DNA of 23,958 nt from Serpens sp035306625 (GTDB lineage Bacteria; Pseudomonadota; Gammaproteobacteria; Pseudomonadales; Pseudomonadaceae): positions 1-23,958 of the forward strand of contig DATGNS010000373.1 in NCBI GenBank assembly GCA_035306625.1, written 5' to 3'. Both the position numbers and the translations under genes were made by a program. Positions 9,512 to 17,623 of this stretch are shown here, piece after piece; within the stretch, counting starts at the first letter, position 1, and the number at the start of each line of letters is the position of its first letter. The notes below the pieces were generated by a model. The model was given only the letters and a program-made list of their open reading frames with translations, had not been told where the DNA came from and searched no databases.

Positions 9512-10288
9512 TCAGGCGGGGACGGCAGCCTGGCGGCGCGAGAGTTCGCCGGCCAGTGCCAGGTAGGCCAGGGCCCCGCGGGATTGCTTGTCGTAGGCCA
9601 ACGCCGGCATGCCGTAGCTGGGCGCTTCGGCGAGCCGCACGTTGCGCGGAATGATGGTGTCGTAGAGCCGGTCGCCGAAGTGCGCCTTGAGCTGTTCGGA
9701 CACCTCGTTGGCCAGACTGATGCGCGGATCGTACATGGTGCGCAGCAGGCCTTCGATCTTCAGTTTCGGATTCAGCGACTGGGCGATGCGCTGGATGGAG
9801 TTGACCAGGTCGGTCAGGCCTTCCAGGGCGTAGTACTCGCACTGCATGGGGATGATCACCCCGTCGGCGGCGGCCAGCGCGTTGATGGTCAGCATGGACA
9901 GCGTCGGCGGGCAGTCGATGAGCACGTAGTCGTAGCGGTCGCGCACCGGCGCCAGGGCATCGCGCAGGCGCAGCTCCTTGCCGGGGAGCTTGAGCAGCTC
10001 GATCTCCGCGGCGGTCAGGTCGCGGTTGGCGGGCAGCAGCGGATAACCGCCGTGTTCGCTGTGCTGCAGGGCCTCGTCGACGCTGCAGTTGCCCACCAGC
10101 ACGTCGTAGACCGACAGCTCGAGGGCCGACTTGTCCACACCGCTGCCGCTGGTGGCGTTGCCCTGGGGGTCCAGGTCGATGAGCAGCACCTTGCGCTTGG
10201 TGGCCACCAGCGAGGCGGCGAGATTGATGCAGGTGGTGGTCTTGGCGACCCCACCCTTCTGATTGGCGACGGCAAATACCTTGCCCAT
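9512..10288 (-). CDS. parA: Chromosome partitioning ATPase ParA (Soj)
   Basis: A MinD/ParA ATPase that binds DNA non-specifically and is released by ParB, giving origin movement. The 258-residue product shows the deviant Walker A KGGVAKTT at 11-18, DLDPQGNATSGSG near 40-52 and a Walker B segment YVLIDCPPTL near 110. The alanine at 15 stands where most chromosomal ParAs I know have glycine, but the KGGxxK[ST] consensus is still met. ATG at 10288 gives MGKVFAVANQKGG, the family N-terminus. A GTG three codons upstream (10297) is in frame but lies only about 2 nt from the AGGGGA ribosome-binding site, so it is less likely. It follows rsmG by 19 nt. Confidence 0.97.
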   Translation of the reverse strand: MGKVFAVANQKGGVAKTTTCINLAASLVATKRKVLLIDLDPQGNATSGSGVDKSALELSVYDVLVGNCSVDEALQHSEHGGYPLLPANRDLTAAEIELLKLPGKELRLRDALAPVRDRYDYVLIDCPPTLSMLTINALAAADGVIIPMQCEYYALEGLTDLVNSIQRIAQSLNPKLKIEGLLRTMYDPRISLANEVSEQLKAHFGDRLYDTIIPRNVRLAEAPSYGMPALAYDKQSRGALAYLALAGELSRRQAAVPA

Positions 10289-10307
10289 GGCTATCACATT
10301 CCCCTGT

Positions 10308-10948
10308 CTAGACCGTGCGGCGCAGTATCAGCAGATGGCGCTGACCTTGGCAACCGGGGACACTCAGCACCTGGCAGCTTTCCAGGCGGAAGTCCTCCGG
10401 CAAGGCCTGCAGCTCATCGTCCGGATGGACGCCCTTCATGGCCAGCCAGCGCGTCTCGGCATCCCCCAGGTGACGGGTCCAGTCGGCAAAATCCTGCAGC
10501 GAGCTGAAGGCCCGCGAACAGATGCCCGCAAACGGCCGCTCCGGCGCGAAGGCCTCGACGCGACTGTGGACAACGTCCAGGTTCGGCAGTTGCAGTTCCA
10601 GCTTCACCTGGGTGAGGAAACGGGTCTTCTTGCCATTGGAATCGAGCAGGGTGAATTGCCGCTCGGGAAACATGATGGCCAGCGGCACGCCCGGCATGCC
10701 GCCGCCGGAGCCCACGTCCAGCCAGCGTTCGCCCAGCGGGCTCACGAAGGGCACGATGCTCAGGCTGTCGAGCAGATGACGGGAGACCATCTCGTCCGGG
10801 TTGCGCACCGCGGTGAGGTTGTAGGCCTTGTTCCACTTGATCAGCAGGGCCAGGTAGGCCAGGAGCTGTTCCAGCTGCCGCTCGCTGACCGCCACGCCCA
10901 GTTGTACCGCGCCCTGGCGCAGCTCTTCCGCATGCCGCTCGGTAACCA

Positions 10949-10949
<1 letters not shown>
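10308..10949 (-). CDS. rsmG: 16S rRNA (guanine527-N7)-methyltransferase RsmG (GidB)
   Basis: Methylates G527 of 16S rRNA using S-adenosylmethionine; its loss is known to give low-level streptomycin resistance. The 213-residue product has KWNKAYNLTAVR (38-49) and the SAM-binding loop LDVGSGGGMPGVP (77-89). LLDSNGKKTRFL at 101-112 and SRAFSSLQDF further on are all RsmG hallmarks. Its ATG shares the A of the mnmG stop codon (TGATG). It has no strong ribosome-binding site of its own, so translational coupling to mnmG is likely. Confidence 0.97.
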
Positions 10950-12841
<1,892 letters not shown>

Positions 12842-12887
12842 CAGGGTCACCTCGTGGCATGGCGCCAGGAAATCAGGGAAGCCGGCA

Positions 12888-12916
12888 AGTATAGGCGTTG
12901 GCCACGCTCGAATGAA
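12888..12916 (-). promoter_or_regulatory. Likely promoter of mnmG-rsmG-parA-parB
   Basis: On the minus strand a TATACT -10 hexamer (12888-12893) lies 17 nt after TTCATT (12911-12916), a weak -35. The start near 12881 would give a leader of about 40 nt. The -10 is convincing and the -35 is poor, so an activator or an extended element may be needed. Confidence 0.55.
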
Positions 12917-13018
12917 GCCATGCCGTCGGCAAGGCCGGCGTGAACCTCAAGAAATAGATTCATGAATGATTTTTTTAAAGAGCTTGTTCTTAAAGCTATG
13001 TTTAATGCCCTGCCTTTC

Positions 13019-13027
13019 TGTGGATAA
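13019..13027 (-). promoter_or_regulatory. Perfect DnaA box
   Basis: TGTGGATAA, the complement of consensus TTATCCACA, stands ten bases from the end of the AT-rich tract in the mnmG-mnmE spacer. That is the geometry expected of a box next to a DNA-unwinding element. Confidence 0.65.
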
Positions 13028-13197
13028 CCCGCGGGAAGCGCCCTGGATAAGGCCTTTTCCGGAAGGATAACCCTGTGCCGAAGCTGCGTCGAAGCGGGGG
13101 AGAAGCGGTCGGCAAGCTGGGGAGAAAGCGGCCGTTTGTGCACAGCGCGTCTGTGCACCGGCTTTTGCCCAGGGTTGTCGACCGGGTTGCGGACCGG

Positions 13198-13206
13198 TTA
13201 TGCACA
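13198..13206 (+). promoter_or_regulatory. DnaA box TTATGCACA
   Basis: Matches TTATNCACA exactly, in the opposite orientation to the box at 13019. It lies 15 bases beyond the mnmE stop codon and overlaps the second copy of a ten-base direct repeat. Confidence 0.6.
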
Positions 13207-13220
13207 GGGTTGTCCGCGCC

Positions 13221-14585
13221 TCACTTGCCAATGCAGAAACTGGAGAAGATGCGTCCCAGCAGGTCGTCCGAGGTGAAGGCGCCGGTGATTTCGCCCAGGG
13301 CCTGCTGGGCCTGACGCAGGTCCTCGGCCAGCAGCTCGCCGGCACCGGCCAGGGTCAGCTGGGCGTGGCCGTGATCCAGGTGGGCGGCCGCCCGGTGCAG
13401 GGCTTCCAGGTGGCGGCGCCGGGCGCTGAAGCCGCTCTCGGCCGTCTGCTGGTAGCCCATGCACTCCTTGAGGTGTTCGCGCAGCAGCTCCAATCCCGCG
13501 CCGCTGCGTGCCGACAGCGAGAGAGTCACGTGGCCATCCCTGCCCTGCTCCAGGCCGGCGGGCTCGCCGCTGAGGTCGATCTTGTTGCGGATCAGCGTTA
13601 CCCGGTCCGGCGCCGGCCGCTGTGCCAGGAATTCCGGCCAGAGGGCGAAGGGATCGCCGGCTTCCGGTGCGGTGGCATCCACCAGCAGCAGGATGCGGTC
13701 GGCCTCCTCGATGGCCTTGAGCGCCCTTTCCACACCGATGCGCTCCACCTGATCCTCGGTGTCGCGCAGGCCGGCGGTATCCACTACGTGCAGCGGCATG
13801 CCGTCGATGTGGATATGTTCGCGCAGCAGGTCGCGGGTGGTGCCGGCAATGTCGGTGACGATGGCCGCCTCGCGGCCGGCCAGAGCGTTGAGCAGGCTGG
13901 ACTTGCCGGCGTTGGGGCGACCGGCGATCACCACCGTCATGCCGTCGCGCAGCAGCGCGCCCTGCCCCGCCGTGCGCTGGACCTGGGCCAGCTCGTCGCG
14001 AATGGCCTCCAGCTGCTTCAGGACGTGGCCATCGGCCAAAAAGTCGATCTCCTCCTCGGGAAAGTCGATGGCCGCCTCCACGTAGATGCGCAGCTGGATG
14101 AGCTGCTCGCTGAGGTCATGCACGCGGCGCGAGAACTCGCCCTGCAGCGAACGCAGTGCATTGCGTGCCGCCTGGGCGGAGCTGGCCTCGATCAGGTCGG
14201 CGATGGCCTCGGCCTGGGCCAGGTCCAGCTTGTCGTTGAGGAAGGCGCGCTCGCTGAACTCGCCGGGGCGCGCCTGACGTGCGCCGAGGGCCAGACAGCG
14301 ATCCAGCAGCAGGTCCAGCACCACCGGGCCGCCGTGGCCCTGCAGTTCCAGCACGTCTTCTCCGGTGAATGAATGGGGGCCGGGGAAGAACAGCAGGATG
14401 CCCTCGTCCAGCACCAGCCCGTCGGCGTCGCGCCAGGGCCCGTAGTGGGCGTGGCGCGGGCGTGGCGTGCGGCCGCCCAGTGCCTCGGCGATGGACAGGG
14501 CCAGGGGTCCGGAGACCCGCACGATGCCGACCCCGCCACGGCCCGGGGCAGTGGCGACGGCGGCGATGGTGTCACGGCTGTGCAT
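13221..14585 (-). CDS. mnmE: tRNA modification GTPase MnmE (TrmE)
   Basis: Works with MnmG to build the 5-carboxymethylaminomethyl group on wobble uridine. The 454-residue length is standard. An N-terminal tetrahydrofolate-binding domain (TIAAVATAPGRGGVGIVRVSG) is followed by a helical domain and an inserted G domain. The G1 loop GRPNAGKSS is at 222-230, G2 TDIAGTTRD at 244-252, G3 DTAG at 269-272 and G4 NKID at 334-337. The C-terminal CIGK (451-454) with its essential cysteine is present. ATG at 14585 gives MHSRDTIAAVATAPG, the family start; the open frame runs further upstream but without homology. A strong terminator lies just upstream at 14608-14632, so either read-through or a promoter inside yidC must supply its message. 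Confidence 0.97.
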   Translation of the reverse strand: MHSRDTIAAVATAPGRGGVGIVRVSGPLALSIAEALGGRTPRPRHAHYGPWRDADGLVLDEGILLFFPGPHSFTGEDVLELQGHGGPVVLDLLLDRCLALGARQARPGEFSERAFLNDKLDLAQAEAIADLIEASSAQAARNALRSLQGEFSRRVHDLSEQLIQLRIYVEAAIDFPEEEIDFLADGHVLKQLEAIRDELAQVQRTAGQGALLRDGMTVVIAGRPNAGKSSLLNALAGREAAIVTDIAGTTRDLLREHIHIDGMPLHVVDTAGLRDTEDQVERIGVERALKAIEEADRILLLVDATAPEAGDPFALWPEFLAQRPAPDRVTLIRNKIDLSGEPAGLEQGRDGHVTLSLSARSGAGLELLREHLKECMGYQQTAESGFSARRRHLEALHRAAAHLDHGHAQLTLAGAGELLAEDLRQAQQALGEITGAFTSDDLLGRIFSSFCIGK

Positions 14586-14607
14586 GCAACAGGTTCTCCA
14601 CAAAGCA

Positions 14608-14632
14608 AAACGCCCCGATGAACGGGGCGTTT
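14608..14632 (-). terminator. Rho-independent terminator after yidC
   Basis: AAACGCCCCG / CGGGGCGTTT form a ten-pair stem around a five-base loop, and on the minus strand the stem runs into TTTTGCTTTG. It lies 27 nt beyond the yidC stop codon and 22 nt before the mnmE start codon. It should therefore end the rpmH-rnpA-yidD-yidC message or reduce transcription into mnmE. Confidence 0.8.
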
Positions 14633-14659
14633 GCAAGGGTTGGGGCGAATGGCGCCGGC

Positions 14660-16315
14660 TTACTTGGCCGCAGCCTCGATCTGCCGGGTAATGTACCACT
14701 GCTGGGCGATGGACAGGATGTTGTTGACCACCCAGTACAGCACCAGGCCTGCGGGGAACCACAGGAAGAAGAAGGTGAAGATGATCGGCAGCAGCTTCAT
14801 CACCCGGGCCTGCATGGGATCCGGCGGAGTCGGGTTGAGCATCTGCTGGATGAACATGGTCAGGCCCATGACGATCGGCAGGATGAAGTAGGGATCGGTG
14901 ATCGACAGGTCGGTGATCCACAGGATCCACGGCGCCTGGCGCATTTCCACGCTTTCCAGCAGCACCCAGTACAGCGCCAGGAACACCGGCATCTGCACCA
15001 GGATCGGCAGGCAGCCGCCCAGCGGGTTGATCTTTTCCTTCTTGTACAGCTCCATCATCGCCTGGGACATCTTCTGGCGATCGTCGCCGTACTGCTCCTT
15101 GAGGGCCTGCAGCTTGGGCGACACGGCGCGCATGCGGGCCATGGACTTGTAGCTGGCCGCCGAGAGCGGGAAGAAGATCAGCTTGATGATCAGGGTCAGC
15201 ACCACGATGGACCAGCCCCAGTTGCCGAGCACATCATGGATCAGCTCGAGCAGCCAGAAGATCGGCTGGGCCAGGAACCACAGGAAGCCGTAGTCGACGG
15301 TCAGGTCGAGGGCAGGCGCCAGGGCCGCGAGGTCGTCCTGGATCTTCGGGCCGGCGTAGAGGGTCATGCCGGTCGCGCCCTGGGCACCGGCCGGCACGCT
15401 CAGGGCCTGGCTGGTGAAACCGACGATGTAGTTGCCCTGGCTGTCCTTGCGGCCGTAGACGCTGTTCTGGCTGTCCGCCGGCGGAATCCAGGCGGTCACG
15501 AAGTAGTGCTGCAGCCAGGCGACCCAGCCGCCCTGAACGCTGGTGCGCAGCGGCTTGTCATCCAGATCGCCCATGGAGATCTTCTTGTAGTTCTCCTCGG
15601 GGGTCCAGATTGCCGCGCCCAGGTAGGTGGCGGAAGTGGCGGTGGTCGAGGACGGATCCGGACTGTTGTCGCGCTTGAGCTGCGCGTAGGGCGTGCCGCG
15701 CCAGGGCTGGTCGCTCTGGTTGTCGACCAGGTACTCGACCTTCAGGTCGTAGCTGCCGCGGGTAAGGGTGAAGCGCTTGGTGTAGTGGATACCCTGATCG
15801 GCATGGGTCAGATCGACCACCAGCTGGTCCTGACCGTCGGCCAGCTGGTAGTGGCGCGATTCGGCGTTCCAGCGCGCACGACCGCTGGCGCTGTCCGGCG
15901 CCTTCTCGCCGAGCAGGCCGCTCTGGGCCAGATAGGTCATGCCGCGGTTGTCGAACAGCTGGAACGGCACCTCGGGATTCTTCTGATGGCGCGGATACTT
16001 GGGCAGGCTCAGCTGCACGATATCGCCGCCGACCGGGTTGATGGCCAGCTCCAGCACGTCGGTGCGGACGCGGATCAGTTCGCCAGCGGCGCCGTCGGCC
16101 ACCTGGTTGGGCTGCGGCTGCTGCTGCTCGGCCACGGGTACGTCATCATGCGCCGGACGGGGCTGCTCATCCGGCAGATCGCTGGCGGGGGTGGCGGCAA
16201 CGGAGCTGTGTGCCGGCGGCTGTGGCGCCTGGCGGTAGTCCTCGTTCCACTGCAGAACCAGCAGATAGGAGACGACTGCCAGGGCGACGAGCAATATCGA
16301 ACGTTTGATATCCAT
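14660..16315 (-). CDS. yidC: Membrane protein insertase YidC
   Basis: Inserts and folds inner-membrane proteins, alone or with SecYEG. Fo subunit c, encoded nearby, is a classic client. The 551-residue protein has an N-terminal membrane anchor (about 5-22, SILLVALAVVSYLLVLQW). A proline-rich linker and a large periplasmic beta-sandwich domain (about 60-340) follow. The C-terminal 60KD_IMP core has about five membrane helices, including the hydrophilic-groove segment FFPLSAASYKSMARMR, KINPLGGCLPILVQMPVF and WFPAGLVLYWVVNN. It is slightly shorter than the P. aeruginosa protein (about 578), with the difference in the linker and periplasmic part. It starts two bases after yidD ends. Confidence 0.97.
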   Translation of the reverse strand: MDIKRSILLVALAVVSYLLVLQWNEDYRQAPQPPAHSSVAATPASDLPDEQPRPAHDDVPVAEQQQPQPNQVADGAAGELIRVRTDVLELAINPVGGDIVQLSLPKYPRHQKNPEVPFQLFDNRGMTYLAQSGLLGEKAPDSASGRARWNAESRHYQLADGQDQLVVDLTHADQGIHYTKRFTLTRGSYDLKVEYLVDNQSDQPWRGTPYAQLKRDNSPDPSSTTATSATYLGAAIWTPEENYKKISMGDLDDKPLRTSVQGGWVAWLQHYFVTAWIPPADSQNSVYGRKDSQGNYIVGFTSQALSVPAGAQGATGMTLYAGPKIQDDLAALAPALDLTVDYGFLWFLAQPIFWLLELIHDVLGNWGWSIVVLTLIIKLIFFPLSAASYKSMARMRAVSPKLQALKEQYGDDRQKMSQAMMELYKKEKINPLGGCLPILVQMPVFLALYWVLLESVEMRQAPWILWITDLSITDPYFILPIVMGLTMFIQQMLNPTPPDPMQARVMKLLPIIFTFFFLWFPAGLVLYWVVNNILSIAQQWYITRQIEAAAK

Positions 16316-16317
16316 GG

Positions 16318-16563
16318 TTACTCGGCCATCGAAGGGGGTCGGGGGGAGGAAGCAGGTGGAACCGGATCGTAACCGCCCGGATTCCAGGGATGACAGCGGG
16401 ACAGTCGGCGCAGGCTCAGCCAGCCGCCACGCAGGACACCATGCTGTTCGATGGCTTCCTGGGCGTAGCAGGAGCAGGACGGATAGAAACGACAGTGACT
16501 GGCCATCAAGGGACTGATGGCGTAGCGGTAGAACCTGATCGGTGCAACGATCAGCTTACGCAT
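16318..16563 (-). CDS. yidD: Membrane protein insertion efficiency factor YidD
   Basis: A small membrane-associated protein that helps YidC-dependent insertion; its exact role is not settled. The 81-residue product reads MRKLIVAPIRFYRYAISPLM and then CRFYPSCSCYAQEAIEQHG and LRRLSRCHPWNPGGYDPVP. These contain the conserved cysteines and the HPWNPGGYDPVP motif. ATG at 16563 overlaps the last 8 nt of rnpA, so translation is probably coupled. A longer open frame begins upstream, but only this start gives the family N-terminus. Confidence 0.96.
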   Translation of the reverse strand: MRKLIVAPIRFYRYAISPLMASHCRFYPSCSCYAQEAIEQHGVLRGGWLSLRRLSRCHPWNPGGYDPVPPASSPRPPSMAE

Positions 16564-16951
16564 CCGCGAACTGTGGCTCATGGGAACCGTCCTGGGGGCG
16601 TGGCAGCCGGGCAAGACGCTTCCAGAGCTTGATGAACTGGCCGGCAAGCTCCGGGTTGTCCAGGTCGCCGAGGCCCTTGCGGGCCACGACCACGACATCC
16701 CAGCCAGCCAGCTCGCATTGCTGCTGGCGGAATGTTTCGCGGATCTGGCGCTTCAGACGGTTGCGCTCGACCGAGAGCCTGACGCTCTTCTTGCCGATCA
16801 CCAGCCCGAGGCGGGGGTGATCCAGACCGTTGGCACGGGCCAGGATCAGAACGCTCCTGCCCGCGACCTTGCCGTCGGGTGAGTCGAAAACCGCCTTGAA
16901 CTGCCGGGGTTTGAGCAGGCGCTTTTCCCGGCCGAAGCCTCGACTCACCAC
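16556..16951 (-). CDS. rnpA: Ribonuclease P protein component
   Basis: The small basic protein subunit of RNase P, which helps the catalytic RNA trim tRNA 5' ends. The 131-residue product has the hallmark RNR motif (VERNRLKRQIRETFR), the N-terminal KRLLKPRQFKAVFDSP and DHPRLGLVIGKKSVR. Two tandem GTG codons (16951 and 16948) could start it. The first gives MVSRGF, like MVSRDF in P. aeruginosa. The ribosome-binding site is weak (AGG). It follows rpmH by 17 nt, so coupling to the highly translated L34 cistron is plausible. Confidence 0.96.
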   Translation of the reverse strand: MVSRGFGREKRLLKPRQFKAVFDSPDGKVAGRSVLILARANGLDHPRLGLVIGKKSVRLSVERNRLKRQIRETFRQQQCELAGWDVVVVARKGLGDLDNPELAGQFIKLWKRLARLPRPQDGSHEPQFADA

Positions 16952-16968
16952 AACCTGTGCTGCGTGGA

Positions 16969-17103
16969 TCAGACGGTCAGGCGCTTGCGGCCCTTGGCGC
17001 GACGACGCGACAGAACGGCACGACCGTTCTTGGTGGCCATGCGGGCGCGGAAGCCGTGAACGCGAGCGCGCTTCAGAGTGCTGGGTTGGAAAGTGCGTTT
17101 CAT
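16969..17103 (-). CDS. rpmH: Ribosomal protein L34
   Basis: A 44-residue, very basic protein of the large ribosomal subunit. It reads MKRTFQPSTLKRARVHGF, then RMATKNGRAVLSRRRAKGR and KRLTV, which is essentially invariant in gammaproteobacteria. It is first in the rpmH-rnpA-yidD-yidC operon, some 53 nt downstream of the predicted transcription start. AGGT lies about 9 nt before the ATG. The leader holds an imperfect hairpin (AACGGG... / ...CCCGTT, around 17127-17150). Confidence 0.98.
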   Translation of the reverse strand: MKRTFQPSTLKRARVHGFRARMATKNGRAVLSRRRAKGRKRLTV

Positions 17104-17163
17104 GATGGATTACCTGGTGGTCACTAACGGGCCGGAAGTGGCCCCCGTTTAAAGAGACCGGCA

Positions 17164-17192
17164 ATTCTAGAGAAAGCGCGGGAGCAGGTCAA
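17164..17192 (-). promoter_or_regulatory. Sigma70-type promoter of rpmH operon
   Basis: On the minus strand TTGACC (17187-17192) and TAGAAT (17164-17169) stand 17 nt apart, each one base off or close to consensus. The predicted start is near 17157, giving a leader of about 53 nt. It is one of the best promoters in the window, as expected for a ribosomal protein operon. Confidence 0.85.
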
Positions 17193-17286
17193 TTTCCGGT
17201 CAGCCGGGAAGGCTGGCAGTAGAGAAGATAAAGAGAGAGAGGTTTAAAAGACCGTGTTGATTATGTTTCTTGGGGCCCGCTCCTGC

Positions 17287-17295
17287 TGTGGATAA
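17287..17295 (-). promoter_or_regulatory. Perfect DnaA box in oriC
   Basis: TGTGGATAA, the complement of TTATCCACA, lies about 15 bases to the right of the AT-rich tract. It is the closest perfect box to the presumed unwinding element. Confidence 0.75.
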
Positions 17296-17466
17296 CTGGT
17301 GCAACGGTCGGCGGCAGAGGCTTTCCGAACCAGGGACAACCCGGCGGAAAAGCGCTGGGCGAGCCGTGGGCAAGCTGCGCACAAGGCGTGGACAGAACGC
17401 CTGGTTGCCCACAGCGCCCCCCGATCACCGGTTGTTCGCCCTGTTGCCCACAGAGTCATACCGGAT

Positions 17467-17475
17467 TTATCAACA
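17467..17475 (+). promoter_or_regulatory. DnaA-box-like site, one mismatch
   Basis: TTATCAACA differs from TTATCCACA at one base and is oriented opposite to the two perfect boxes of this spacer. Confidence 0.4.
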
Positions 17476-17541
17476 TGGTTTTCCCGGACCAGCCCCTGGG
17501 CGCCGGTTCGTCTGCCGGGTCGGCTCCCGACCCCGGTTAGT

Positions 17542-17572
17542 TGTGGATAACGCCCCCCCCGCTCGCTACAAT
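17542..17572 (+). promoter_or_regulatory. dnaA promoter with overlapping DnaA box
   Basis: TACAAT at 17567-17572 is a good -10 hexamer. No good -35 is seen: TTGTGG at 17541-17546 would give a 20-nt spacer. A perfect DnaA box (TGTGGATAA, 17542-17550) covers that -35 region, and a run of eight C (17553-17560) fills the spacer. DnaA is known to repress its own gene in several bacteria, and this arrangement would allow it here. The predicted leader is about 45 nt. Confidence 0.6.
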
Positions 17573-17623
17573 GCCGGCTTGTCTGGCGACCATGTTTTAC
17601 GCCTTCGAGGCTTGGGGGTATCC

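Larger units (their letters stand above)
12842..13220. other. mnmG-mnmE intergenic region, origin-like
   Basis: A 379-bp stretch with no supportable gene. Positions 12949-13009 are strongly AT-rich (a T7 run and two TTAAAG copies at 12975 and 12990) against a background near 64% GC. Beyond it lie a perfect DnaA box at 13019-13027, TTGTGCACA at 13136-13144 (one mismatch) and TTATGCACA at 13198-13206. The ten-mer CAGGGTTGTC is repeated directly at 13170-13179 and 13205-13214. The mnmG promoter is at the left end. This combination of duplex-unwinding-like DNA and DnaA boxes resembles an origin, and in E. coli oriC does adjoin mnmG. Function here is unproven. Confidence 0.55.
17104..17623. other. 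oriC: rpmH-dnaA intergenic region, probable oriC
   Basis: A 520-bp stretch with no gene, placed where the Pseudomonas dnaA-linked origin is known to lie. It holds perfect DnaA boxes at 17287-17295 and 17542-17550, a one-mismatch box at 17467-17475, and three TTGCCCAC[A/G] nine-mers (17365-17373 on the minus strand, 17405-17413, 17444-17452). An AT-rich, purine-biased tract at 17219-17272 is the likely unwinding element. The rpmH promoter and the dnaA promoter point outward from either end. All flanking genes are transcribed away from this spacer, which supports fork departure here. Confidence 0.85.

Noticed and set aside
9498..9842. N-terminal extension of parB by 115 codons
   Set aside because: It overlaps parA in another frame and has no homology; ATG at 9497 has a good ribosome-binding site and gives the exact family length.
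12842..13220. Small open frames in the mnmG-mnmE spacer
   Set aside because: Several overlapping frames exist on both strands, but none has a ribosome-binding site, domain or consistent codon use.
14586..14930. N-terminal extension of mnmE
   Set aside because: It crosses the terminator and the end of yidC, and MnmE proteins start at the MHSRDTIAAVATAPG-like sequence used here.
17468..17480. Possible IHF site in oriC (TATCAA followed by CATGGTT)
   Set aside because: The TTR half of the WATCAANNNNTTR consensus is shifted by one base.
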